Positions 53,138 through 64,000 of a stretch of DNA of 64,000 nt are shown here, one piece after another. The position numbers and the translations under genes are program-made. The notes under the pieces were generated by a model that worked only from the letters and a program-made list of their open reading frames with translations, made no database searches and was not told where the DNA came from. Each line of letters starts with the position of its first letter. The stretch's first letter is position 1. Source of the stretch: Alitta virens (Eukaryota > Annelida > Polychaeta > Phyllodocida > Nereididae); the NCBI GenBank assembly GCA_932294295.1, contig OW028580.1, positions 26,482,896 through 26,546,895 on the forward strand. The letters run 5' to 3'.

Positions 53138-53708
53138 TTCATTCGCATAAAATAAGAATGCAGCACATAAGTATTTGAAATTTAAGATATGATATATATG
53201 AAATGATATGATATATATGAAATGGCATCGATATTAATGTCAGTATGACATATTGTAAATTTGAAATTATTATATGTTATGACATGTGAGGTAAATTGTT
53301 GTTCGTTTTAAATAATTCAATTGAAATTAATAGTGATATGAGCTAATCAAAATCAAGGAAGACTAAATCACTGAGGTGACTAAAACTACATAGTGCCTGC
53401 TCAAAGAAGGTCCAAAATTACACGTGTGGACTGAAACAATTTCTGGCTCTTCTCAAAGTCATAGAGCTTAATCTCCAGTTTCAGAGCAATGGACTAAACG
53501 TGATAGAAAGCATTTCATCAAGAGTAAACATGCTGGAAAATGTCAGATTGCATTGTGATATTTTTGTCTAAGCCATTTTCTATTGTTTTTATACTTTGCC
53601 TTATGACTGATATGCTATCTAAGCTCTCTTACTGTGGATTTTGACTGGTGAATTTTTCTTCAGCACCATCGGTAACATGTGTAGGATAATATATATCATT
53701 TAATATTA

Positions 53709-53910
53709 TTACTATTTATAAACAAATTTATATGTTTCCCTTTAGATTTTATTCATAATATGCATAATATATTGTGAAGGCAAAATACAATTATTATTAT
53801 TATAAATAACACAATTTATATTATTCCCTTTTGATTTAATTCAATATGTATTTTATGCATAATATATTTTAAAGGCAAAATCCAATTATTATTATTATAA
53901 ATAACTAAAT
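53709..53910. repeat. 95-bp minisatellite, about two units
   Basis: Contracted counterpart of 32525-33095 with the same flanks (ATAAACAAATTTATATGTTT before, ATAACTAAATTAT after). Confidence 0.85.
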
Positions 53911-54479
53911 TATCAAACGTGGAGTCCAGAGGAGCACCTCAATTAACACTACCCAATAATATGAAAACTTAAATTTCGGATTAATTTACCATTAGTATAA
54001 TAAACACCTACATCTAAATAATAATTCTGTAATTCTTTCCAAGGTGTCATGTTGTATGGTACCCTACACATATGATGTATCAGTTTTAAAACATGATTAA
54101 ATGACTAGCTTAGATTAAATAAACGTTAAGCCCAGAATCTGCTCTTTATACATATACCTACAAGCAAATCTATCCCAAATGTCTTCTTTCACTATATTTC
54201 TATATCTACTTACCAATTAGCAGACAGTCTCTACTTTCTACATAAGCATAACTGTATATTCCCTCAAGACAAATTTGGGCATAAGCAAGTTGTAAAATCA
54301 GTCCCAATTACCATGATAGAATCTGCATGGGCTGCACCACTAATTGCACCCTATTATTCAGGTATCCTTGATATATTGGCCATTAACAGGAAGACTGTGT
54401 CATTCTAGAGTCACGTAGAGAAGTCAATATGTGTCTTCCAAAACCTAGCTACTACTGGTGGTCTAAATGCTGTTAGTTT

Positions 54480-54700
54480 GAAGATTAGCAAGCTTATATG
54501 ACCAGGTGCCAAGGCAGACATAATGATGAGATGATGAGATCCATGTCATACATTACCCCATGTGTAGCCTAACACACAGAGGTCTTCAGGGCTACCCCCA
54601 TGGGTGGGAACCTTACTTGCCTCAGCATTGACACCGAGTACAAGACACCTCCAATTTAACGTCGTCTCCTGCAATCGCCATCCAGCTGGGATGTAGCCCA
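54480..54700 (-). repeat. SINE copy in alpha copy 2
   Basis: Same SINE insertion as at 44335-44545: GCTTATATGACCAGGTGCCA, core with ACCCCCATGGGTGGGAACCT, GACACCGAGTACAAGACACC, GCCATCCAGCTGGGATGTAG. It predates the duplication. Confidence 0.7.
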
Positions 54701-54719
54701 GATTATAGTGTGTCCCATT

Positions 54720-55428
54720 CAGTATTGGGACCATTGATGAATCAATTTAAACCCAGAACTTAACCAATTTAAGCAGAACTGACAGAACCAAATGACCCAA
54801 TCTGCAGATCTTTTACCAAGTGTCATGGATTAGTCTTATAAATTGGCATTCGAAGTTCATGAGAATTCTCAAATAAAATCAACCAAATGCATTAATGATC
54901 CAGCGAAATCTGCACCCCTGACAATTTATTAAGTTAAACATTCAAAACGATGAAGTGATATTATTGTAACAATCCTATTATGTTTCATGATTTCCACAGG
55001 AAATACAAGCATGTTGCTGAAAATCTGACAGTAAAAGAGAAAATGATCATTTCCTTTCAGATTCACAACCATGTTGAGGTCAGAGGTTACAGGAAGGGCA
55101 AGCAAATAATTGGCAGCCATTTTGATACGGTCTAAGAGAAAATAAGTCTTTTTGAGATTATTGGCTATGTGTTATCTTTGGTAATTTTACGATGTTCATA
55201 GAACACAACAAACGTGGAAATAGTTAAATGAGATGGAGATAACTGCAAAGAAATGATACAACAAGGCAAGACAAGACAAAATAGTGAGCAAAGAAGACAA
55301 CAATGCTAATTTTCAATGTAGTACATCATCGCCATCCCATTAAGATTGTATTTGTCGTTGGCCAGGCAGATTCCTGTCTCTAACAGACGTTGTATTCTAT
55401 GAGAGAATCGAGTTTTTACCATACTCTA
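54720..55428. other. No gene; partly related to 25470-25924
   Basis: The segment 55045-55130 resembles 25735-25830. The rest is unassigned AT-rich sequence with short frames only. Confidence 0.4.
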
Positions 55429-55568
55429 CATGGCCAAATCTGCCACATGCCTTTTCCCTGAGAAAGATAAACGCATGGAAAACGCATGGTTTTTAGCTAA
55501 TTATAATGAGGCAAAAACCATGCGTTTTTCCAAACGCATGGAAAACGCACTTGGCACATTTGAACATG
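55429..55568. mobile_element. Small TA-flanked MITE, 140 bp
   Basis: The ends CATGGCCAAATCTGCC and GGCACATTTGAACATG are diverged inverted repeats, bordered by TA at 55427-55428 and 55569-55570. The centre holds a strong hairpin, AACGCATGGTTTTT against AAAAACCATGCGTT, plus extra AACGCATGG copies. Confidence 0.55.
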
Positions 55569-55570
55569 TA

Positions 55571-56254
55571 GTAACACTGCTGGTTTAAACACACGAATAT
55601 ATATATAGTTTAAAAAAAAGGCTTTTCTATAATATTCCTACTTTGTTTGTTGTCACTAAGTCATTCCTTGGCCTCCTTGAAGCAAGATTGGCATCCCATC
55701 CCGCCCATACCAAAATCCACGACGTGAATTACCTCATTGGCCAATCAAAGCATCATGAAATATACCATTACAATATCATTACTTCTTAGTAATTCCTTAT
55801 CTTGCTAAAAATTAACTCTGTAATCTTACTATCTGTTGGCTTTTCTAACACCTTCCTTAACAGAGAAAATAAGAGAAAAAGCAGTCTCAACCACTATACC
55901 ATGGTAACCATTTTGTCAAATAAATTGGATTATGTGCATTCCACCATTATAATATATCGTGTTTATTGCTCCTATGGCACCTATTATACTAAATATATAT
56001 TTTGGAATATTTTTGTTATACTCTGGTGATAACTACTTCCAACAATCAGGCCTTCAAAAGCTCAATTATGTATTTATTATACTGAAAGTGTACAAATGGT
56101 CGAAATGATACTATGTGTAAGATTCTTCTTACTTCCACCAATGATAGGATATGCTTGTAGCTTGGTCCAGACCTGCTTTTGTCTCCCATGTAACTACTTC
56201 TTCAATTGCCAAACTGAGAAAATAGAATGCCTCTTGCCCCTTTCTCTCCTGTTT
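55571..56254. other. No gene recognised
   Basis: Single-copy looking sequence; no domain in the short frames. Confidence 0.4.
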
Positions 56255-56560
56255 ATTGGTCTTCCCATTGGTTGATAAATCAATCTCGCTCTCCCCGATC
56301 GACATGCCGAATGTGATTTGGACAAGTTCTATTCATTGTGTGACCGTAACAGAATAAATTACTAGCGGATGCAGGAAATCCATCAGTTTAAACACTACTT
56401 CGCATGATGATCAGATGAGAAAAAAGGGTAAAAATAAACGACAGACAGTTCATCAATTTTGTGATGATAAATGGGTCACACTGGAATAGTTTTGTGTCTT
56501 TTGTATTTCCCATAAATCATAAGCCCGAGCAATTAATGTGTGTTTGTGTTATGGTTTCAA
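56255..56560. repeat. Third, distant copy of the 28600-28920 segment
   Basis: Shares GATAAATCAATC, GATCGACA, GGAAATCCATCAGT, AAACACTACTTCGC, AGTTCATCAA and AAGCCCGAGCAATTAAT-type blocks, in order, with 28620-28900 and 48110-48350. Confidence 0.6.
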
Positions 56561-56984
56561 GTGTTAATTAATCACAACAGCAAGGCATGTCAAGTCATTA
56601 AATTGATGTAATTAAACTTCATGAGTGACCAACAAATACACCCTGATGAATCTGATTTAGTGACTTTCGGAACCACCACTAGCGGTGACATTAAAAGAAG
56701 TATAACTTTTGCCTTCACCGTCCTCTAAATATTGAACAAATAATTGTTTGCTTTGCTTCATAAATCATCCTCACTTTCATATTTGATACATTCTATCCAC
56801 TGATGTTGCAAGATAAGCAGACGTTTCTTTTTGTGGGGGTGGCTGACCTATTATATATTTTGATCCATGCATAAACTATCATCCAGATGAATAATGACAC
56901 CAAATTATTGATATTACATCCACCTATTATTTTCATTATGTCTGTAAGTTGGCAGAGCATTGTATGATCTTCTTTTCCAGGCTG

Positions 56985-58870
56985 ACATAAGATAGATTAT
57001 CAGCACGGATCTACAATTCTGCATATTGAGTCTATATGATATGATATTGTCTTAGTGGCATTGAGCTCATAGCCAATCTATTACAGCCATCAGAGGCAGA
57101 TATAAAGATGAGTTGACCATCTGAAAGGTCTACCTAAAGTCACATATTTTGTAGTGTCTGTGTTGATCCTAGTATACATGTACATATTAAAGGCATATGT
57201 AGACTTTGTAATTCAGACCATGCACCTTCAGGGCAAAGCTTCAGGCCTCGGTGGTGATGTGATTTTAGTAGCAGGTGGAACTTGATCATTGATATTAGAC
57301 AGACGTACAGGCAAATCACATTTTTTCATTCATATAAATCATACAATGTTTGGTGAGATGAAAGGAGATGAGATGAAACATATGTAATAATTTTTTTTAT
57401 ATGAATGAGGAGACTCTGCAAAGACAAATATGTTTCACTACACTGGGGAGCCACCTGGGTTAGGGGAGGATGAAGGAAACCCCTGCAAGGGAAATCTTCC
57501 AATAGTCTGGAGTGAATGATTAAATACAGTACTGATGGTTGTAGACTGTTACTAGCTTTATAATTTGCAAATTGGGTTTGATTTATTGCTAGCATTATTG
57601 TGCTGCTCTATACTCTCAATGAAAAGATTTGACTGAAACCTTTGAAAATTGATTTTGAACCTATTTAGTATTGTGATGGAGCAAATTTAAAAAAAGTCAT
57701 TTGAGTAGTTGCGGTCGAGGCACGTATTATCATGACACAATTACAGATCTAAAACAACATTTTTAATTTCGATGTAAAAATGCATTACATAAAGGAGTAC
57801 ATTTTTTCTAATGTCCACTTTTGGCCATCTATCAAAAACTCGGGGCCAGTTATTTGTCATCAGGGTATATGATGAAGATCCTCAGAAAAAAAAGCGTTAA
57901 AGATCTGGTGACAATGTACCTCCTTCTACAACTCCATCAATTGACAGATCGTAACTGAATTCTGTTAGTGATGGATGGGCTTGGGAGAATATTGATAGAA
58001 GTTTCAATTAAAAAATTATGAAGATAATACAACATGACTATAAGAAATAGGCTTGGCTGTTTTGATATCACATGCCGGCTCTTGCTCGACTTATCCAGCT
58101 AGTATAGCTATAATTATTATATATTAATACATGGTGGTGGAAATCAATGTTTAATCGTACAATATTTGTGTGATTGATGAGTACTGTAGCAAAACTACAT
58201 CAGATATTTTATCACATGCCATTATACCAGCTTCTGACTGTTGATTAGAGGAAATGAAAAAAAAAGGTTTTTATTATTTTTGTGCAAATAGGATTATCTT
58301 AAACGTAAGCTTAAGTGCTGATTAAATGACATTGTATGCTGGTAGCATTCTTCCAATAACACCTAATTGTTGTTAAAATGGTACCACATCCTGGTCCTTG
58401 ATCGGAAGCACATTCATAGCTGTTCCAATTATTGTAACAGATTTGCATTCCTTGAATTATGGCTGCCAGACCTAAGAAAATGAGTTCTTAAACATTCATT
58501 TCATTCAAACATTAACCAGTGCTGCATTTTAATCAGCATGCTCCCAGCTTTCTTGTTAACACTTTGACACGTTTTTATAACTTTGTGTTTATCAAGCAAA
58601 TATTAGGAAGTTTTGAATGCACAGTCACAAACATGCTTCAATTAGAATTTCTTCTTAAATAAAGAAATTATGTTTATTCATGGTTTCTTATTTCTCTGTT
58701 GCGTAATAATAAGGTGAATATATTTTAAGATCCAAAATAGCTATAATAACCAGAGCACAAATAGGATTAATTATTTAGCAATAAATGGTCTCATGAAACC
58801 TAGGTTCCACTCTAGTATATAAAAAAACAAATAGTTGAATCTATGTACGTAACTATATATGTAATTTTGA
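56985..58870. repeat. Block beta copy 2 (extended left)
   Basis: From 57430 it matches beta copy 1; from 56985 it also matches beta copy 3 (62130 on): GAGCTCATAGCCAATCTATT, ACAGCCATCAGAGGCAGATA, CACATATTTTGTAGTGTCTG. The coding-like motif here (57890-57990, minus) reads DLSIDGVVEGGTLSPDL and then a stop. Confidence 0.8.
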
Positions 58871-59510
58871 TAGAAAATATACCTTTGTGATCTTACTGAC
58901 ATAATGTATCATTGTAATGTAAGTTAGTCTGATATGCTTTATATAACATCTAATATAGATAAATACAATTTGTTCTTGACAGTTTTGTATGATATCCTAT
59001 TGCTGTTCTTGCTGTCTTACTTCTCCCTAACGGGAGAGACAGACAGATTGTTTGGGGGGGGGGGGGGAGAAATCATGTATGCAGACAGACAGCTAGACAG
59101 ACAGCTAGCCAGACAGCTATACTGCAGTTCAACATTTAGCCTATAGACCAGCAAATTAACAGACTGAAAGATGCAATTATGCAGCTATTGATCCTTAAAA
59201 TCAATTTTGTAACTAGATCCTTCCATTTTCTTCGCACATTTCTTAATTGCACCTTTTTTTCTGGAAGATTTACTTTATGCCTTTTGGATTTATTTTATGA
59301 CTCCTGGCATTAACATTACTGGTTGCGTGCAATTGGCTTGTGAATAAAGTTTCCACTAAAATGCACATCAAAACTTCAAATCGCAGCAAGGTATATTTTT
59401 CACATATTTGTATCGGATATGTGCACTGCAATATAAAAATCATTTATTAACTATCAATTATTCATCATGAAAAAATGTATTACACCCAAACTTTTTTTTT
59501 ACTTACCAAA
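58871..59510. other. No gene; poly-G and GACA tract at 59046-59120
   Basis: A run of about 12 G at 59054-59066 is followed by AGACAGACAGCTAGACAGAC-type repeats. Otherwise unassigned. Confidence 0.5.
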
Positions 59511-59609
59511 CCTATCTACCTACCTACCTACCTACGTATGTATGTATGTATGTGTGTATGTATGTATGTATGTATGTATGTATGTATGTATCTATTTATC
59601 TATCTAATC

Positions 59610-59685
<76 letters not shown>

Positions 59686-59712
59686 CCATCCATCCATCCA
59701 TCCATCCATCCA
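59510..59712. repeat. Compound tetranucleotide microsatellite
   Basis: Blocks of CTAC, GTAT, CTAT and CCAT units in succession, 200 bases. Frames across it are artefacts. Confidence 0.95.
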
Positions 59713-60944
59713 TAATTTTTCTTCTCTGATGGTTCCATAATTAGTAAATCAATTTAAAGTCTGCTCACATTAAAATTATTTCCCATTCTCTGATTCATCG
59801 ATCTGTTTTTGCCACTTGGGCTGTTTCATCAGTCATTCACTTCTTTTCTTTCAAAATAGAAAGGTAGCAATCAGCTGTCTCTATTATCTGTCACAATTAA
59901 GCCATTGGAAGTTGACTTAATTAGAATTAATAAAAACGGTAGTAATCTAATTATTTATAATCTGCGCAGTGTCTGATAGAGATTTTATTAAAACGGACAT
60001 TTAATTTTGTTAATATGCACAAATATTTCTTTTTTCATAATAATTTGTTTCTATTTCTATTTTACACCAGTGACCATGGTTTTATTCACATACTTATTTG
60101 ATCGAATATATTGCCATTGTTGAACTAAACTACAATGGCTTATCAGTTATTATTATTATTTTTCATTTGTGTATAATCATGTAGCTGATTTATCATTATC
60201 ACCAGGTTATTCATACCATAATATGTTGAAAAAATAAGTAGATCTAAATCCTCAATGTGTAAATGAAGTGTGGAATGAATACACATCTGCCAACAATTAA
60301 AAATAACTTTACTATTTCCATATTCATATTTTCAAAGTGTCACTCATTTGAGCATCTTGCAGGTTTAAGAGTATTACATACCTTAACCCCATTTCTCTTG
60401 TTGTCAGGTGCTGCTGACCTTAATCGAAGCCCAGGGTCGAGGCCTCAATTAAGGAAATCTCTCCACTCAGCCAACTTAACCATCCAACCTTAGAGAAAAC
60501 GTCCCAGATTGCTTTTAGCAGACATCACTGTGGCCACATGAATAAGGGAAGTTACCTCTCATGGGAGTGTGACTGAATACGGACTTGAAAATAAATGCCT
60601 CCCAGCTTGCTCAACAGGAAATGTGTTGAGTAGTTGAGGAAAAATAATAGACCCTTGCTGAATGCCAAATGAATATAGCATCCTGAGTGAGATATTAGCT
60701 GGTTCTTATGCTTAAGGTATTTCTCTGCTCTATAGATGATCCTGGGTTCTAGGCTTGGATAATCATTTTTGAGCTGTGGTGCTTCAGAGTTAAATGGTAG
60801 CCAAAATTTTTCAACATATGAAGTTAAATGGACCTAGTATTATATTGGTGTTACGATAGAAGGATCAATATGCATGTCATGTGAGCGTTAATGTCGAGAC
60901 AAATAATAGATAAAAACATGTTGTTGGCTGTAAACTATTTGCAT
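59713..60944. other. No gene recognised; weak coding-like stretch near 60600-60720
   Basis: The minus strand near 60600-60720 reads SFGIQQGSIIFPQLLN in an open frame, a distant look-alike of the GVLQGGTLSP motif in the duplicated blocks. Otherwise AT-rich unassigned sequence. Confidence 0.35.
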
Positions 60945-61135
60945 CAATGCAGCTGGTCTGAAAGTTTGTCAGCTTGTATGATCAACTTCCAGTGCCAGAC
61001 ACAATGATGTGATGATAAGAATTGGAGTCCACACCATGTTAACCTTGAAATGCCAACTTATTTAATATCTCATGTGACCGACATTCAGCTGAGATGTTGC
61101 TCAAGAGCCCTTCAGCACCAGCCATGACCTTGACA
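60945..61135 (-). repeat. SINE copy (worn)
   Basis: Tail GCTTGTATGATCAACTTCCA, core GGAGTCCACACCATGTTA, then CATTCAGCTGAGATGTTGCT. The central ACCCCATGGGTGGG part is lost. Confidence 0.5.
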
Positions 61136-62129
61136 ACGAAACCACCCAGACGCTTTATCATCCCATCATTACCTGTGCCCTGACTGAAGTCCACAAAATA
61201 AAACTAAGTACAATCTTTGTCAAGCATTTGTTTTTTCGTTAACTCAAGAGGGGTAGAACCAAAAGACAAATTGGTAAAGTTGCATTTTGTGACAAGTGTC
61301 ATAAGCTGCCATGGTTTTTCTAGGTTTAACTTAATTAGTATGGAGCAAGACAAATGCTAGACGTGTCTAATTGCTCTTTTGTTGTTGCAAAGAGTTTCCT
61401 ATCTACATTTGCTATTAGTCCACCCATGGTGAAAGATTTACAGGCTCAACCAGGATGTTGTCTACATGTGAGATGGATTAAAGTGGATATTAAGTAATCT
61501 GGGACCAAAATTTGGGGATTTAAGGAAGGAACAGTATAACTTATAAACAAAGTTGAGCTTGTAACTATCCAAAACTAATAACAATTGCTTGAAGCTTTTT
61601 TTTTTCTTCCCTCAGATTTTGAATTTTTTTGTTTATTGTGAACACATGTGTTTATTGTGTCTCTTTATTGTGAATATAGTTTTTCTGTCTGTCTGTCTGT
61701 CTAGCTGTCTTGCTAGCTGTCTAACTATCTAAGAGTTTGCTCAGTTGAAATCAAACATTGGCAAATAACCTGTTAAGAACTCATTAGCACCATACTCTTT
61801 AAGCTTGCTCTAATATACACTATTCAGGTGTCATTTTTCAGAATACTAGACATTTCAAGGCATTTTGTGTTAGATGTAAATCTCGCATCACTCAATTGTA
61901 ATGGCCACCCTCATTCTGCATTTTTACTACATTTTTCAGACTTCAAAATAAGCTTTGAATATATGAAAAAGAAACATACGTATATGCAAATTTGACTGCC
62001 ATTAAAGAAAAATCATATCTCCTAAGCTATACAACATAGATTCTAATGTCTACAATGGGTTTTCATAGTCAAGGAATACAGTTAAAGGCAGTTTCAATCT
62101 TCTGAATTGAGCATCATTTGAATAGATTC
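61136..62129. other. No gene; (TGTC)n at 61685-61720
   Basis: Short TGTC and TAGC tetranucleotide repeats near 61685-61725; the rest is unassigned. Confidence 0.45.
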
Positions 62130-64000
62130 CTTTTCTGCAGGATAGGAATATTACGACATAAGACAGATTACCAGCACTGATCTCCATATTGAGTCAAAGC
62201 TAAATTCATCTAATGTTATATGATATGGTATTGTCTTAGTGGTGTTGAGCTCATAGCCAATCTATTACAGCCATCAGAGGCAGATATAAAGATGAGCTGA
62301 CAATCTAAAAAGGCTAACTAATGTCACATATTTTGTAGTGTCTGTTTTGTTCCTAGCATTCATGTACACATTAAAGGCATGGAAACTAAATTTAGCAACT
62401 GTTTTCATTTCCATTAAGACCATGCACCATCAGGGCAAAGCTTCAGGCCTTGGTATTGATGTGGTTTTAGTGGAAAGGTGAACTTGATCATTGATATATA
62501 AATCATACAATGTTTGGTGAGATGAAAGGAGATGAGATGATACATAATATAAAAAATTGTATGAATGAGGAGACTCCCCAAAGACAAAAATGTGTCGCTA
62601 CTATGGAGCCACCTGGGTAAGGAGAGGATGAAGGAAACCCCTGCAAGGGACACCTTCCAATAGTCTGGAGTTAATGGTTAAGTACATAATGGATGGTAGT
62701 AGATTGTAACTAATCTTTACCACATTGAGTTTGACTTAATGCTAGCATTATTGTGCTACTCTCAATGAAAAAAATACGACTGACACCTTTGAACATGCAT
62801 AGTTACTACAGCAAAACAAAATCATTCAAGTAGGCACAGTCAAGGGTTAAAATATTGTAACAGAATAACAGAACTAAAAAAGCAGTTTTAATTTTGAGTT
62901 GGAAATGTATTACATGACGGAGTACATTTTTTTCTAATGTCCACCTTTGGCCATCGATCAAAATCACTCCTTGCGGCAACCCATTTGTCATTGGGGTGCA
63001 TAATGAACATCCTTAGAAACAAAACAGGATTGAAAGATATGGTGACAATGTACCTCCTTGTAAAACTCCATCAATTGACAGATTGTCACTGTATTGCGTT
63101 AGTGACAGATGGACTTTGGTGAATAGTGAAAGAAGTTTCAAGTCAGAAAAATGAAGAAGAAATTACAATACAACTATAAGAAATATACTTGTCTGTTTTG
63201 ATACTCCATGCTGGCTTCTCCTAGACCAGCTAGTATAGATATGATTAGTATATATTTATACTAAATTGTATAAATATATACTAATCATACTACTGTTGTA
63301 GCAAAACTTCAGCAGTTTTTTCATTACATGCTATTATTCCAGCTTCTGACAGATAATTCGAAGAAATGAAACAGCAAAATGTACCTGTTTTTCCAAAAAA
63401 AAACATCTCAGACTTAGAGATTACATTAAAATGGTACCACATCCTGTACCTTGATCGGAAGCACATTCATAACTGTTCCAATAACTGATTTGGATTCCTT
63501 AAATTATGGCTGCCAGACCTGAAAAAAACAGTTCTGAAACATTCATTTCATTCAAACATTAATCAGTGCTGCATTTCAATCTGCATGTTCACAGCTTTCT
63601 TGTTAACACTTTAACAGGTTTTTAAATCTTTGTGGATATTTTAAAAAAATGTTAAGAAGTTGAAAATTCTTCGGTTTTTCTGATGAAATCCAAAGTTTTG
63701 AATGTACAGTCACAAACATGCCTCAAATGGAATTTGTTCTTGAATGAAGAAATTATGTTTATGCATGGTTAAACTTTCTCATTTCTCTGTTGCCTTAATG
63801 ATAAGTGAATATATTTAAAGAACCATAATGTTTACCTAGCTATAATAACCACAGCACAAATAAGATCAGTTATTAATGGTCTCATGACAGCCAGGTTCCA
63901 CTCTTATATGTAACAAAACAAATTGTTGAATCTATGTACGTAATTACATGTGTAATTTTGATAAAAATGTACCTTAAAGTTGTGATCTTACTGTATTATT
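62130..64000. repeat. Block beta copy 3 (runs off the window)
   Basis: Matches beta copy 2 from about 62130 and beta copies 1 and 2 from about 62590. The coding-like motif (63020-63110, minus) reads SLTQYSDNLSIDGVLQGG then TLSPYLS. It likely continues beyond the window. Confidence 0.78.
63241..63288. other. Perfect 20-bp hairpin inside beta copy 3
   Basis: ATGATTAGTATATATTTATA (63241-63260), loop CTAAATTG, exact complement 63269-63288. The same place in beta copies 1 and 2 has ordinary AT-rich sequence, so the hairpin is specific to this copy. Confidence 0.75.

Larger units (their letters stand above)
45885..54720. repeat. Segmental duplication block alpha, copy 2 (empty site for element 2)
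   Basis: Collinear with 25925-33487 plus 44094-44560. It lacks Gypsy element 2: sequence runs unbroken through AGTCCCAATTACCATGATAG at about 54300-54319. It carries its own insertions (49172-49543 and about 51680-53130). Identity is uneven; the part 51170-51420 is essentially identical to 31370-31620, while 48400-48760 differs by many substitutions. Confidence 0.87.

Noticed and set aside
59475..59740. Frames of 64-84 codons
   Set aside because: Translation of a compound tetranucleotide microsatellite.
1..64000. CRISPR-like arrays
   Set aside because: Regular repeats here have no unique spacers and lie in animal transposons or microsatellites.

Overview
The window looks like intergenic, repeat-packed DNA from an animal nuclear genome. 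The signs are AT-rich DNA, long microsatellites, tRNA-derived SINEs, Ty3/Gypsy LTR retrotransposons, a PIF/Harbinger transposon with an intron, several MITEs and ends of non-LTR retrotransposons. The mix suggests an invertebrate, possibly marine, but nothing here fixes the phylum. I see no convincing host protein-coding gene, rRNA gene, intact tRNA gene or CRISPR array.

Layout. 1-6031: two TA-flanked MITEs (195-1149 and 3379-3866), copies of one tRNA-derived SINE family, and simple repeats. 6032-12886: a young Ty3/Gypsy element on the minus strand. Its LTRs are equal in length and matched wherever compared, its target-site duplication is ATTT, and gag and pol are open in -1 relative frames. 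12887-18823: a long TCTA microsatellite, a small MITE, a SINE and assorted inverted repeats. 18824-23509: a PIF/Harbinger element with two convergent genes. One is a HARBI1-like transposase broken by a frameshift. The other is a MADF/Myb-type partner with one intron and one in-frame TGA. 23570-23714: a perfect hAT MITE. From about 24.4 kb to the end: a nest of diverged duplications. Block alpha occurs at 25.9-33.5 kb (continuing at 44.1-44.6 kb) and again at 45.9-54.7 kb. Block beta occurs at 44.6-45.9, 57.0-58.9 and 62.1-64.0 kb.

A 10.6-kb composite Gypsy element (33488-44093) split alpha copy 1. Alpha copy 2 preserves the empty target site at about 54312. The composite has three LTRs. An internally deleted, non-coding unit lies between LTR A and LTR B. 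Between B and C, the truncated LTR B is joined directly to the C-terminal part of gag, followed by a full-length pol. LTR B keeps a TATA box and supplies the first ATG of the truncated Gag, so it could act as an internal promoter. Both Gypsy elements share a primer-binding site and a G-GGG-GGC heptamer just before the gag stop, a candidate -1 frameshift site.

The most unusual observations are the chimeric three-LTR element and its LTR-gag fusion, U5 segments that differ between otherwise matching terminal LTRs, the paralogous empty site, the near-intact two-gene Harbinger element, and a short coding-like motif with synonymous differences recurring on the minus strand of the duplicated blocks.
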